From Gilvimarinus japonicus (lineage in GTDB: Bacteria; Pseudomonadota; Gammaproteobacteria; Pseudomonadales; Cellvibrionaceae): 64,000 bases of DNA. Below the pieces are notes generated by a model, which saw nothing but the letters and a program-made list of their open reading frames with translations, was not told where the DNA came from and did not search any database. Shown here piece by piece: positions 42,848-52,736 of this stretch. The stretch spans positions 868,001 through 932,000 of the forward strand of contig NZ_AP031500.1 of the NCBI RefSeq assembly GCF_042847215.1, given 5' to 3'. How positions within the stretch are numbered: position 1 is the first letter of the stretch; each line of letters opens with the position of its first letter. The position numbers and the translations under genes were made by a program.

Positions 42848-44317
42848 GTGAGTGAAGAGATTCTGATCAATGTATCCCCGGTTGAAACCCGGGTGGCGCT
42901 AGTCGATAACGGGGTGCTGCAAGAGTTGCACATCGAGCGCAGCCACGGTCGCGGCTTTGTGGGCAATATCTATAAAGGTAAGGTTGTGCGAGTGCTACCG
43001 GGCATGCAGGCCGCGTTTGTCGATATTGGTTTAGAGCGCACTGGGTTTATTCACGCTCAGGAGTTGGTGCCAGAGCATGCCGAGGGTGAGCCGCGCCCGA
43101 CTGAGTTGCCCGATATCCGCACATTGGTGCGTGAGGGGCAGCCTTTATTGGTACAGGTGAGTAAGGACCCGATCAGTACTAAAGGCGCTCGTTTGACGAC
43201 TCATATCACCCTGTCATCTCGCTATCTCGTTTATATGCCTAACAGCGCTCATATTGGCGTGTCGATTCGTATTGACGATGACGCCGAGCGCAAGCGTTTG
43301 CGCGATGCCGTCGAGGCTAGCGTGCGCGAACATGGCTTTGACGGTGGGTTTATTGTGCGCACCGTTGCCGAGGGTATTCCGGCTGATGCCATCGTGAGCG
43401 ATATTCCCTTTTTGCAAAAGCTCTGGCAAGACTTGAGCAACCGCTTGGCGACGATCAATGCCCCAGCGGTGATCTATGAAGATATGCCACTTACACTGCG
43501 CTCGCTGCGTGATCTTGCGCGTCTTCCTATCGAAAAAATACGAGTTGATTCGCGCCAGACATGGTCGCAAATGCGCGAGTTTGCCAATGAGTACTGCCCG
43601 CAGTTAATCAATATTATTGAGTGCTATCAGGGGGAGAGGCCACTGCTGGACTTGTATGGGGTCGAAGACGAAATTGCGCGGGCGTTGGACTCGCGTGTGC
43701 CCCTTAAATCCAATGGTTATCTGATTGTCGAGCAGACCGAGGCCATGACGACGGTCGATGTTAATACCGGTGCTTTTGTCGGGCGGCGCAACCTGGAAGA
43801 GACGATTTTTAAAACCAATATGGAAGCGGCGGGTGCTATTGCCCGACAATTAAGGGTGCGCAACATTGGCGGCATCATCGTGTTGGATTTTATCGATATG
43901 CAAGACCCCGAGCACCAGCGGCAAGTGTTGCGCACGCTCGAAAAAGCCTTAGATCGCGATCACTCTAAAACCAAAATTACCGGCGTGTCAGAGTTAGGTT
44001 TAGTGGAGATGACCCGCAAACGCACGCGTGAGTCGCTGGGGCAAATGTTGTGCGAGAGCTGCTCTGTGTGTGGCGGCCGGGGGCAAGTTAAATCGGCCGA
44101 AACGGTTTGCTATGAAGTGTTTCGGGAGATTTTGCGAGAGGCGCGCGCTTACGATAATGAAAAGTTTTTGGTGTTGGCCGCCTCGGTTGTGGTCGATCGC
44201 TTGCTCGATGAAGACGCCGCCTATGTTGCCGACCTCGAGGCTTTTATTGGTCGTACCATCGAGTTTCAGGTAGAGCCTTTATTTACGCAGGAGCAGTATG
44301 ACATTGTGCTGGTTTAG
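42848..44317 (+). CDS. rng: Ribonuclease G
   Basis: Endoribonuclease of the RNase E/G family, 489 residues, that matures the 5' end of 16S rRNA and trims mRNAs. An S1 domain is at about 35-125; the catalytic metal-site aspartates are in VDVNTGAFVG and IVLDFIDMQD; the zinc-link cysteines are in CSVCGGRG. It lacks the long RNase E scaffold tail, so RNase G is clear. Start is GTG; the MSEEILINVSPVETRVA opening is typical. The 55-base gap after maf has no obvious structure. Confidence 0.97.
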   Translation: MSEEILINVSPVETRVALVDNGVLQELHIERSHGRGFVGNIYKGKVVRVLPGMQAAFVDIGLERTGFIHAQELVPEHAEGEPRPTELPDIRTLVREGQPLLVQVSKDPISTKGARLTTHITLSSRYLVYMPNSAHIGVSIRIDDDAERKRLRDAVEASVREHGFDGGFIVRTVAEGIPADAIVSDIPFLQKLWQDLSNRLATINAPAVIYEDMPLTLRSLRDLARLPIEKIRVDSRQTWSQMREFANEYCPQLINIIECYQGERPLLDLYGVEDEIARALDSRVPLKSNGYLIVEQTEAMTTVDVNTGAFVGRRNLEETIFKTNMEAAGAIARQLRVRNIGGIIVLDFIDMQDPEHQRQVLRTLEKALDRDHSKTKITGVSELGLVEMTRKRTRESLGQMLCESCSVCGGRGQVKSAETVCYEVFREILREARAYDNEKFLVLAASVVVDRLLDEDAAYVADLEAFIGRTIEFQVEPLFTQEQYDIVLV

Positions 44318-44366
44318 CGCGTATTGCAGCGGACAGCTTGCGACACGGAGCGCGGAGGGCTAGCCG

Positions 44367-47300
44367 ATGTTGCGGGCACTGGGCTATGTGTTGCGAAAAC
44401 TGTGCTTGATACTGGCAGTGGCGGTGATCGCTCTGGCTGTGCTGGTGCAGGCGGGCCGTAGTTTTTCGTATCTAGTGGCCGACTACCGCCAAGAGCTTGA
44501 AACCTTATTGTCAGAGCAGTCCGGTGCGCAGGTCAAATTAACTCAGGTGAGCGCAGACTGGAGCGGCTTACAGCCAGTGCTCGATGTGCAAGGCATTGAG
44601 ATAGATGCTCTGACGGGCGAGCGTTTACTGGCGATGGACAGCGCCCGGCTGCGACTGGATATCGTGGGTTCGGTTCTCGCCTGGAGACCCGTATGGGGTA
44701 ATGTCGAACTGGCCGGTGGCACCATGGCTGTCCGTCAGGATGAACAGGGCCATTGGCAGCTGCAGGGAATTAGTAATGACGGTGCGCGCCCCAGCGGTGA
44801 TTTGCACAATAAAATACTCGACATTCTGCTTGCCTCGCGACGCATTGCCTTTAACAAAATGCATTTAGACTTTCACTTTGACAGTGGCGAGCAAATACGC
44901 CTTAACTCCCCATCTTTGTTGCTCGAAAACAGCGGTAGTTTCCATCGGCTATTGGTGCGTGTGGATGTTGCCGAGCACCCGAATACTTTGTTTTTTTTAC
45001 TTGAGGGGCGAGGCGACCCGCGCGACAAACGTTTTACCGCCGATGCCTACCTGCAGCTGCGAGACTTTCCCGCCAATAAACTTATCGATGTCTTGTTAAA
45101 AAAGACTGGCCTTGAAAATCAACAAGCGGGGGGCGATGGCGATATCAGTGCTAGCCTCTGGTTTGGTCGTAAAATTGGCAATGATAGTGTCAGTGTGGTG
45201 GGTGACCTTACATTAGCGGATGTCAGTATTCCGTTGGGGGATGCCGAAGCATCGTTAACGCACCTTCGCACCGAGGTGAGCGGACAGTTCGCGAGCGTTA
45301 AGCGTTGGCACCTGGCCTTGCAGCAATCGCTGTGGGTGCTGGATGAAGATACGCACCTTGAGCTGGATTTGGTGGCGCGCCGCGCCGGCGCAGAGGCCCC
45401 TTTAAGTGCCCAGTTATCGAGTGTGAATTTGGCTAAGGTGACGCAGTTATTGCAGCAAGGCGAGCTGTTGGCGGCGCACCCTACATTGGCGGCATTAGTG
45501 GCTAGCCTCGATGCCAAAGGAAAGATCGACTCTCTCGAGTTGTCCGCTATGCCCGGCAAGTGGGCCGATTGGCAGTTAGCCGCCAACCTGGACAAGGTTA
45601 GCGTTGGCAGTTGGAATCGAGTGCCGGCTTTTAGCGATGTATCTGGTTATGTCCAAGCGAGTGCCCGAGGGGGCTTCGTACAGATCGATTCGCGCGATGG
45701 ATTTAGCATGGCGTTTCCCGGAGTTTATCAAGAGCCAATGAGGTTTGATCGCGCGCGCGGGGAGGTGGCTTGGTATCTGCGTCCAGATGAAAATCGCGTG
45801 TTCGTCAACAGCGGGCCGTTATTGTTGCACGATGGTGAAGAGCGCGCGCAGGGTTATTTTCATTTAGAGTTACCTTGGCAGCGCAATACTGGCCCAATAG
45901 ATTTAACGGTGTATGTCAGTGCCGAAGATATAGCGGCCAGCCAGTATCGCAAATATTTACCTGAGATCGTCCCCGATGATGTAAAGCGATACCTGGAGCG
46001 CGGTATTGGCACGGATAATCCCGCCGTTGCACCACATGCCGCGTTTATTTATCGCGGTGCACTCAATAGCCGAGATCCCGCTGATCACAATGTGGCGTTG
46101 GCGCTAGACATTGCCCAAGGCTACTTTAATTATCACCCGGATTGGCCCGCCGCCCGCAATTTAACCGGGCGCTTATTGCTGGACAATGATGATTTGTACG
46201 CGTCTTTTACTCGCGGCCAAATTTATAATAGCGATGTGAAAAACGCCAGCGTAACGCTAAAAGATAATCCGGTTGATGCCGGTAAGGTGTTGGCGGTAAC
46301 CGGGCAGCTGGATGGCATTGCCAGCGACGGGCTACGTATTTTGCGCCAGAGTGTTTTGCGCGATTACGTTGGTGACACGATGGATACATGGTATCTGCAC
46401 GGTGACCTAGATGCCGCTGTAGACTTAACCATCCCCTTAACGCCCGGCGCGGCGGGTAGTTACCACAACCTGCAAATTGATGTCGATGCATCAACCTTTG
46501 CGTTGGATAATTACGGGTTGGAGCTTGAGAACTTTAACGGGCGAATTTTTTATAACAGTGATGATGGCCTGCGCTCTGAACGGTTGCACGGTCAGCTTTT
46601 TGGCCACGAGACGGCCATTACCTTGGGCACCGAGCAACTAGCGCAACAAAGCAGAACGCTGATTGAGGTAGACACTCGCGCAAGTGTTAAACAATTGGCC
46701 CATTGGAGCAAACAGCCCGCGCTACTATTTGCCGAAGGTGAGGTGCCGCTGAATGTTCACGTTGAGCTGAATCATCGCAAGGCCAACCCAGCTGGTGACC
46801 AGCAGCCAGCCGAATTCCTGGCGGACGGTCAAGGCGGGCGCGAGGACGACTTAATGGCGGCCGTTGGTGTTACCGCCGACCTTGCCGGCATTAAGGTTAA
46901 TTTGCCCAAGCCACTGGGTAAAAGTGCCAGTGAGCCGGGTCAACTGGTTATTAATTATATTTTAGGAAAGCAAACGGCTTTGGCCGACGTGCATTACTTA
47001 GATCGATTGCGCGCGACCTTACATGTCGAGCCCGGCACTCAGCAATTGCTGGGTGGTGCTATTGCGTTGGGCGGCGAGCCGGAAATGCTCGCGAGCCCTA
47101 CCTTGCATTTTACCGGGCAGCTTGAGCAGATCGACCTTGATCCTTGGCAGCAGGTATTGCAACGCTACGGAGATTATTCCAGGCAATTGCTCGGCGCGGC
47201 GCAATCGGGTGCTTCAGGTGCGGCGCAACTCCCCTCGCTGGGTGTGCCACTCTCGGTGGATCTCCATATCAAAGAGCAAGCGGTGGCTGGCATTAGCGTG

Positions 47301-48377
47301 CAAGACGTGCAGTTACAGGTGCGCCAGTTAACCGAAGCGTGGGACTTTATGGTGTCGAGCGAGGTGTTAACCGCCGAGCTGAATTGGCCGCTAGACCAGG
47401 CTGTCCCTGCGCGCCTTAATATTTCGTATTTGCGGCTTCCGGCGCTTGCCGCGAACGATAGTGAATCCGCACTTTCATCCGGTGATACGGCTGAGCATCA
47501 ATCGTTATTAACTGGGCAGTTGTTGGCTCGGTTGCGCCCGGCCGAGGTGAACATCGAGCAGTTGCAGCTAGGCGACGACCATTACGGCCGTTGGCAGTTT
47601 AATGTTCAGCCTGATCCGGATGCTTTGGTGTTGAGTGATGTCTACGGCAGCGTCAGAGGCTTATCCATCGCCGGCCATGGCGAGGGTGGTGGCGCGCTGC
47701 GTTGGCAGCTAGAGCCCGAGAGAACGCAATTAAAGGCGCAGTTAAGTGCCACTGATATGGCGGACGTCATGCGTCAGTGGGAGGCCCCACAAAGTCTGGA
47801 AAGTGAGTCGGCGGTCTATCAACTGGCGTTGAGTTGGCCTGGCGACCCGTCCGCGTTTGAGCTTGCCAAACTTGAGGGTGATGTCGCGACGGTTATTGGG
47901 TCAGGGCGTTTTATTCGAGACTCGGCCATTGCCGGTGAAGGGTTGTTACGCCTGATGGGGTTATTTAACTTTGATTCGCTAGCGCGCCGTTTGCGATTGG
48001 ATTTCTCGGATCTATACAAAAGCGGCTTAACCTTTGATGAAATCACCGGTGCGGTGCACTTTGATGCGGGCCAAATGGTGGTTGCTGAGCCGGTGTTACT
48101 GCGCACACCCTCAAGCCGTATGCAGCTGACCGGTACAGTGGATTTAGTGGATCAAACGCTTGATACACGCTTGGTGGCGACTTTGCCGATGGGTGGTAAT
48201 TTGACGGTCATTGCCGCATTGGCGGCGGGGTTACCGGCCGCCGCGGGGGTTTTTGTGATCAGCAAATTATTCGAAGAGCAGATGAATAAAGTGACCAGTT
48301 TAACCTACAGTATTACTGGCGATTGGGATGACCCGGTGACGGCGTTTGATCGTGCGGCCGAAGCCGAAGAGCAATAG
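44367..48377 (+). CDS. yhdP: YhdP-family AsmA-like envelope protein
   Basis: Very large protein of 1336 residues with one N-terminal membrane anchor at about 12-32 and a long periplasmic region rich in beta structure. It matches the YhdP/DUF3971 family, one of the AsmA-like bridge proteins (YhdP, TamB, YdbH) implicated in phospholipid transport to the outer membrane. The C-terminus has the family GGNLTVIAALAAGLPAAAG segment. It follows rng by 49 bases, as in E. coli and Pseudomonas. Length is normal. Confidence 0.94.
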   Translation: MLRALGYVLRKLCLILAVAVIALAVLVQAGRSFSYLVADYRQELETLLSEQSGAQVKLTQVSADWSGLQPVLDVQGIEIDALTGERLLAMDSARLRLDIVGSVLAWRPVWGNVELAGGTMAVRQDEQGHWQLQGISNDGARPSGDLHNKILDILLASRRIAFNKMHLDFHFDSGEQIRLNSPSLLLENSGSFHRLLVRVDVAEHPNTLFFLLEGRGDPRDKRFTADAYLQLRDFPANKLIDVLLKKTGLENQQAGGDGDISASLWFGRKIGNDSVSVVGDLTLADVSIPLGDAEASLTHLRTEVSGQFASVKRWHLALQQSLWVLDEDTHLELDLVARRAGAEAPLSAQLSSVNLAKVTQLLQQGELLAAHPTLAALVASLDAKGKIDSLELSAMPGKWADWQLAANLDKVSVGSWNRVPAFSDVSGYVQASARGGFVQIDSRDGFSMAFPGVYQEPMRFDRARGEVAWYLRPDENRVFVNSGPLLLHDGEERAQGYFHLELPWQRNTGPIDLTVYVSAEDIAASQYRKYLPEIVPDDVKRYLERGIGTDNPAVAPHAAFIYRGALNSRDPADHNVALALDIAQGYFNYHPDWPAARNLTGRLLLDNDDLYASFTRGQIYNSDVKNASVTLKDNPVDAGKVLAVTGQLDGIASDGLRILRQSVLRDYVGDTMDTWYLHGDLDAAVDLTIPLTPGAAGSYHNLQIDVDASTFALDNYGLELENFNGRIFYNSDDGLRSERLHGQLFGHETAITLGTEQLAQQSRTLIEVDTRASVKQLAHWSKQPALLFAEGEVPLNVHVELNHRKANPAGDQQPAEFLADGQGGREDDLMAAVGVTADLAGIKVNLPKPLGKSASEPGQLVINYILGKQTALADVHYLDRLRATLHVEPGTQQLLGGAIALGGEPEMLASPTLHFTGQLEQIDLDPWQQVLQRYGDYSRQLLGAAQSGASGAAQLPSLGVPLSVDLHIKEQAVAGISVQDVQLQVRQLTEAWDFMVSSEVLTAELNWPLDQAVPARLNISYLRLPALAANDSESALSSGDTAEHQSLLTGQLLARLRPAEVNIEQLQLGDDHYGRWQFNVQPDPDALVLSDVYGSVRGLSIAGHGEGGGALRWQLEPERTQLKAQLSATDMADVMRQWEAPQSLESESAVYQLALSWPGDPSAFELAKLEGDVATVIGSGRFIRDSAIAGEGLLRLMGLFNFDSLARRLRLDFSDLYKSGLTFDEITGAVHFDAGQMVVAEPVLLRTPSSRMQLTGTVDLVDQTLDTRLVATLPMGGNLTVIAALAAGLPAAAGVFVISKLFEEQMNKVTSLTYSITGDWDDPVTAFDRAAEAEEQ

Positions 48378-48401
48378 TGTGATGGTGGCTAAACGACAGT
48401 T

Positions 48402-48920
48402 TTATTCGTGTTGCGCTAAAGTGTCCCGAATATAACGAAACAGCTTGCGTGCGTGAGTCGTCGCCTTGGTTTGCGTTGGTGCTTTACGAGCCTGACGAAT
48501 AAGCTGGCGTAAGTGTTGAATCTCGATGTTGGGGTATTCGGCAATAAAGCGATTCAGTGCGTCTGCCTCATCACTGAGTAGCTCATCGCGCCAGCGCTCA
48601 ATTAAGTGCTGGCGTTGAATGCTAAGAGTGCCCTGAGATTTTATCGCGGCAAGTTGTGCGGCGACTTCTTCACCATCGACCAACTGCATCAATCGCCCAA
48701 TACGCTGTAATTGCCGGCGTCTGGCTTCACGCTGGCGAATGCGTTCCATCTCCAGAATGGCCTCGCGCAACTCATCTGGCAGTTCGATATTGGCCAGTTG
48801 CGACTCTTTGAGTTCGGTAAGCTCTCGTCCGATTTCTTGCAGCACGTGCATGTCGCGTTTGCGCTGAGACTTACTCGGACCTTCGAATTCTTCAGTGTCT
48901 GCTTCAAAATCTGTCGTCAT
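48402..48920 (-). CDS. yjgA: Ribosome-associated protein YjgA (DarP)
   Basis: Highly charged helical protein of 172 residues of the DUF615 family, which binds late 50S precursors. The PSKSQRKRDMHVLQEIG opening, the IELPDELREAI block and the LRQLIRQARK segment are typical. It is convergent with yhdP, 24 bases away. In Pseudomonas it sits between tldD and pmbA; both are absent here. Confidence 0.94.
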   Translation of the reverse strand: MTTDFEADTEEFEGPSKSQRKRDMHVLQEIGRELTELKESQLANIELPDELREAILEMERIRQREARRRQLQRIGRLMQLVDGEEVAAQLAAIKSQGTLSIQRQHLIERWRDELLSDEADALNRFIAEYPNIEIQHLRQLIRQARKAPTQTKATTHARKLFRYIRDTLAQHE

Positions 48921-48992
48921 GGCGTCGCGGTTGGCTCGTGTTGGGTGGGGCGCGATTATAGCAGCTCATGCTGAGCGCTGCAGTGGTACGGG

Positions 48993-49265
48993 TTATTCGT
49001 CTTGCTCGTCGAATCCCGCTTCAATCAGCGCACAGATGGCCTCGACCGCCGCATGATCTTGGGGGCCCTCGGCACGTACGCATACCTCGGTACCAATACC
49101 GGCGGCCAGCATCATTAATGCCATCATGCTGGCGCAGTCGGCCGATTTATCCGCGGCCTGCAGCTGTATTTGGCAGGGATACTCTTTGGCTAGCGCAACC
49201 AGTTTGGCGGCAGAGCGGGCATGCAGGCCTTTATGGTTAACGATGGTAACAAACTTTTCTGGCAT
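48993..49265 (-). CDS. ptsO: HPr-family phosphocarrier (NPr, PTS-Ntr)
   Basis: Phosphocarrier of 90 residues in the nitrogen-related phosphotransferase system. The phosphoacceptor is H15 in KGLHARSAAKLV. It lacks the Ser46-kinase context of Firmicute HPr. It starts directly after rapZ and belongs to the rpoN-hpf-ptsN-rapZ-ptsO cluster. It passes phosphate from EI-Ntr (ptsP, not in the window) to PtsN. Confidence 0.95.
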   Translation of the reverse strand: MPEKFVTIVNHKGLHARSAAKLVALAKEYPCQIQLQAADKSADCASMMALMMLAAGIGTEVCVRAEGPQDHAAVEAICALIEAGFDEQDE

Positions 49266-50144
49266 TTAATGGCTCTCTTTGGTTGAGTGGCCAAGCTCGC
49301 GATGTCTGACCTGGACATTGTCCAGCTGACTGGCAAAGTGAGCCTGCAACTTCTCACACAGGTAAACCGAGCGGTGTTGGCCGCCGGTACAGCCTATAGC
49401 AATAGTAATGTAGCTGCGGTTGTTGGCTCGATAATGCGGCCACCAGCGTTCTAAAAACTCTTTTACGTCCGCCAGCATGTCTTGCACCAGCGGCTGTTCG
49501 TCAAGAAATTGTGCGACATCCTGATCGATACCGGTTTGGCTGCGCAAGTTAGGGTCCCAGTGGGGGTTGGGAAGGCAGCGTGCGTCAAAGACTAAATCGG
49601 CGTTGTTGGGTGGCCCGTGTTTAAAACCAAAAGATTCAAACAGTACCGCCATACCCTCTGCATCGGGCTCCGCCACTCGCTCTTTAATTAGCTCCCGTAA
49701 TTGATGCACGTTTAATGCGCTGGTATCAACCACTAAGTCGGCGCTATCGCGCATAGGCAATAGTAGCTGCTGCTCAGTTTCAATCGCTTCTGTTAAATTT
49801 GTGTGCTTGTTGCTTAGGGGGTGTTTGCGCCGGGTCTCGCTAAAGCGCTGGACGATTTTATCGGCATCAGCATCTAGGAAGATAACGGTAAAGGGCAGGC
49901 GAGCATCGCGCAGCGGCTTGATGGCGACTGGAAACATTGCCAGGTCTTGCCAGGCATCGCGAATATCAATCCCGATGGCAAAGTTTTGGTTGTCGGCATC
50001 TTTATGCAGCTGAATTTGATCGACTAAGGCTGGCAGTAGGCTGATCGGTAAGTTGTCGATGCAGTTATAGGCGGAGTCTTCCAGCGCATTGAGCGCGGTA
50101 CTTTTACCTGAGCCGGATAATCCGCTGACAATGACAAGGTGCAT
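49266..50144 (-). CDS. rapZ: RNase adapter protein RapZ
   Basis: Nucleotide-binding protein of 292 residues. Walker A is GLSGSGKS at 8-15; a Walker B-type DADAD region follows, and the C-terminal GCTGGQHRSVYL block is diagnostic. In E. coli it binds the sRNA GlmZ and directs RNase E to it, tuning GlmS and so amino-sugar supply. No GlmZ-like RNA is visible in the window. The ATG is 10 bases after the ptsN stop. Confidence 0.96.
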   Translation of the reverse strand: MHLVIVSGLSGSGKSTALNALEDSAYNCIDNLPISLLPALVDQIQLHKDADNQNFAIGIDIRDAWQDLAMFPVAIKPLRDARLPFTVIFLDADADKIVQRFSETRRKHPLSNKHTNLTEAIETEQQLLLPMRDSADLVVDTSALNVHQLRELIKERVAEPDAEGMAVLFESFGFKHGPPNNADLVFDARCLPNPHWDPNLRSQTGIDQDVAQFLDEQPLVQDMLADVKEFLERWWPHYRANNRSYITIAIGCTGGQHRSVYLCEKLQAHFASQLDNVQVRHRELGHSTKESH

Positions 50145-50154
50145 ACACGCCTAC

Positions 50155-50613
50155 CTATCCGTTGTCGTGAGCGATGGCGGCCGCGTATAGAGCCTGGCCG
50201 CTGTCAGCATCGCGCAGAGTTTGCCGATAGGCGCTTTCGTTGAGCGCCCCGGCCAATGCTGCCAGCGTGTGTAGATGTTCGTCATTGGCTTGATCGGGTA
50301 CCAACATGGCAAACAGAACGTCGACGGGTTCGCCGTCAATCGCATCAAAATCTATCGGCGCTTTGAGCGTAATCAGTGCGGCGATGGTCGCTTCGCAGCC
50401 CGGCAGGCGGCTGTGAGGAATGGCAATGCCGTGGCCAATGCCGGTCGAGCCGAGTTTCTCACGCGCGACCAGGCGGCGAAAGATTTCGTCGGCATCCATG
50501 CCGGGGATACTCTCGGCAATGGTGTTGGCGAGAATTTCTAAGGCACGTTTTTTACTGACACCTTCGATTCGGCTCAGGGTACGTTCAGGCGATAAGATCT
50601 GTGCAATTTGCAT
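50155..50613 (-). CDS. ptsN: PTS IIA-like nitrogen regulatory protein PtsN
   Basis: EIIA-Ntr regulatory protein of 152 residues. The phosphorylated histidine is H67 in GIAIPHSRL, with H61 nearby in GIGHG. It controls potassium and nitrogen/carbon balance by protein contacts. It follows hpf by 29 bases in the rpoN cluster. Confidence 0.96.
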   Translation of the reverse strand: MQIAQILSPERTLSRIEGVSKKRALEILANTIAESIPGMDADEIFRRLVAREKLGSTGIGHGIAIPHSRLPGCEATIAALITLKAPIDFDAIDGEPVDVLFAMLVPDQANDEHLHTLAALAGALNESAYRQTLRDADSGQALYAAAIAHDNG

Positions 50614-50642
50614 AGTATTTTGCGTAACTTGTTAGTAACTAA

Positions 50643-50933
50643 TTAGCGGTGGCTGCGAAGTTTTTCTTTGTGTTTGATTAATTGCCGGTCGAGCTTGTCG
50701 GTCATGGCATCAATCGAGGTGTAGAGATCGTCTGACTCGGCGTCAGCAAAAATGTCTTTGCCGTTAACGTGAATCTTCGCCTCGGCTTTTTGCGTTTGTT
50801 TTTCTACCGACACGGTAACATTGATTGTGGTGATCAAATCGCTGTGGTGAGTCAGTCGTTCCAGTTTGGATTCGATGTGATTATGAATCGCTTCGGTGAC
50901 ATCGACGTGATGGCCGCTGATAGTTACTTGCAT
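50643..50933 (-). CDS. hpf: Ribosome hibernation promoting factor (short HPF)
   Basis: Short form of 96 residues that binds the 30S decoding region and promotes 100S dimers or ribosome silencing in stationary phase. The QVTISGHHVDVTEAI opening, the KLERL segment and the DDLYTSIDAMTDKLDRQL helix are typical. It lacks the C-terminal extension of long HPF. It is 130 bases downstream of rpoN. Confidence 0.96.
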   Translation of the reverse strand: MQVTISGHHVDVTEAIHNHIESKLERLTHHSDLITTINVTVSVEKQTQKAEAKIHVNGKDIFADAESDDLYTSIDAMTDKLDRQLIKHKEKLRSHR

Positions 50934-51012
50934 ACACTGCTCCTCGTGTCTGTCTGCTGCCTAAGTTGTTGTGCTGCACCCTTGGTATAAGCGCATTGCC
51001 TCGAGCGATTGG

Positions 51013-51046
51013 CAGAACTTCAACATAGCAAGGATTAGAAGTTCTG
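51013..51046 (-). repeat. Inverted repeat between rpoN and hpf
   Basis: CAGAACTTC at 51013-51021 and GAAGTTCTG at 51038-51046 are exact reverse complements around a 16-base loop, 18 bases after the rpoN stop (on the minus strand). With no T-run it is more likely an mRNA stem or operator than a terminator. A TTATAC on the minus strand closer to hpf (near 50990) could be a -10 box. Confidence 0.4.
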
Positions 51047-51063
51047 TCACATGGGCCGGTGTC

Positions 51064-52593
51064 TTAACCCAGCCCTTTGCGCTCATTAGAAGGCGGAATA
51101 TTCAACGACTCGCGATACTTGGCGATTGTACGCCGGGCAACGCGAATCCCTTGATCGGAAAGCATCTCGGTGATTTTGCTATCGCTCAGAGGTTTTTTCG
51201 GGTTCTCTGCCGCGACCAGCTTTTTAATAATAGCTCGGATTGCGGTCGACGAGCACTCGCCGCCAGAATCGGTGCTCACATGGCTAGAGAAAAAGTATTT
51301 TAACTCGAATATGCCTTGTGGCGTGTGCATATACTTTTGGGTGGTGACCCGCGAGATAGTCGACTCATGCATCTCCACTAGCTCGGCAATATCGTGCAGC
51401 ACCAGTGGCTTCATGGCCTCGGCGCCGTACTCTAAAAAACCACGTTGCTTTTCGACGATACAGGTGGCCACCTTTAGCAGAGTTTCGTTGCGACTTTGCA
51501 GGCTCTTTAAAAACCAGCGGGCCTCTTGCAGGTTGTCTTTTAAGAAGGTGTTGTCGCGGCTGGAGTCGGCGCGCTTGACCATAGAGGCGTAGCCGGAGTT
51601 GATCCGCAGCTTTGGCGCTATGTCTGGGTTGAGCTCAACTGTCCAGCGTCCTTCCTTCTTATCCACAAACACGTCGGGTACGACATACTCGGTTTCGCTG
51701 GTGCTGATGCCGTCGCCGGGGTGTGGATTAAGGGTTTTAATCAACGCCACGGCTTGAGCTAACTCAGGCTCTTTGAGGCGGGTCTTGCGCATCAGTTGGC
51801 GGTAGTCGCGGCTACCGAGCAACGGCAAGTACTGGCGCACAATCAGTTGCGCCGCCTCTAAAAAAGGGGTGCTTTTGTCGTATTGGGCCAGCTGCACCAG
51901 TAAGCAGTCGACTAAGTCGATGCTGCAAGTGCCGCAAGGGTCAAACTGTTGTAGGCGGTGTTGTACCGCCTGCACCTCGTCGAGTTCTAGGTCGTCCCAA
52001 TTGGCGGTTAAACCCTCAAAAATATCCTCGATACTGCTACTGAGAAGACCCGAGGGCTCGACTGAGTCAATGATCGCCAGAGCAATGATCTCATCGCGCT
52101 CGGACATGGGCGTGAGGTTGAGCTGCCACATTAGGTGGTCGTAGAGCGATTCGGTATTGCCGCGACGGCTTTCGAAGTCGTTATCGTCGCCCTCGTAGTT
52201 ACTGGCGGGTAATGTTGACGACGAACTCTCGTAGACATCATCCCAGCTGGTATCAACGGGTAGGTCTTGCGGGATCGACTCGCTCCACTCGCTGTCAGCG
52301 GTGGGTTCGTCCGCCTCGGCGGTGGTTTGGGTGCTCGCTGGGTCTGCGGGGTTCAGCTCGTCCTGGCTGTTATCGCGGCGTTCATCTTTGCCGTCGGTGT
52401 CACTATCCTTTTGGTCGCTACCACTGTTGTCGTCGAGGTTCTCCTCAACTTCGAGCATGGGGTTGGAGTCCAGCGCCTCTTGGATCTCTTGTTGCAGATC
52501 CAGCGTCGATAGCTGCAGGAGGCGGATGGCCTGTTGCAGCTGCGGCGTCATGGTGAGCTGTTGACCCAACTTTAGCTGTAGGGACTGCTTCAT
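51064..52593 (-). CDS. rpoN: RNA polymerase sigma54 factor RpoN
   Basis: Sigma factor of 509 residues for -24/-12 promoters activated by enhancer-binding proteins. Region I is the Gln/Leu-rich start (LKLGQQLTMTPQLQQAIRLL), region II is a long acidic linker (about 50-130), and the C-terminal RpoN box ARRTIAKYRE is at 486-495. One probable target, pilA, is in this window. It follows lptB by 143 bases. Confidence 0.98.
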   Translation of the reverse strand: MKQSLQLKLGQQLTMTPQLQQAIRLLQLSTLDLQQEIQEALDSNPMLEVEENLDDNSGSDQKDSDTDGKDERRDNSQDELNPADPASTQTTAEADEPTADSEWSESIPQDLPVDTSWDDVYESSSSTLPASNYEGDDNDFESRRGNTESLYDHLMWQLNLTPMSERDEIIALAIIDSVEPSGLLSSSIEDIFEGLTANWDDLELDEVQAVQHRLQQFDPCGTCSIDLVDCLLVQLAQYDKSTPFLEAAQLIVRQYLPLLGSRDYRQLMRKTRLKEPELAQAVALIKTLNPHPGDGISTSETEYVVPDVFVDKKEGRWTVELNPDIAPKLRINSGYASMVKRADSSRDNTFLKDNLQEARWFLKSLQSRNETLLKVATCIVEKQRGFLEYGAEAMKPLVLHDIAELVEMHESTISRVTTQKYMHTPQGIFELKYFFSSHVSTDSGGECSSTAIRAIIKKLVAAENPKKPLSDSKITEMLSDQGIRVARRTIAKYRESLNIPPSNERKGLG

Positions 52594-52736
52594 AATGTTA
52601 GCAATGGCACTCAGATTGTGTTGTTGTAACTGTGGAGTTTAGTCATCAACACCAAGCCAAGCAATAGTACTAAGCAATCTTTGTGCCTGAAAGTCAAAAA
52701 ATAGAGATTGTCAAGTGGTGGTGCGGCTGCTCGGCT

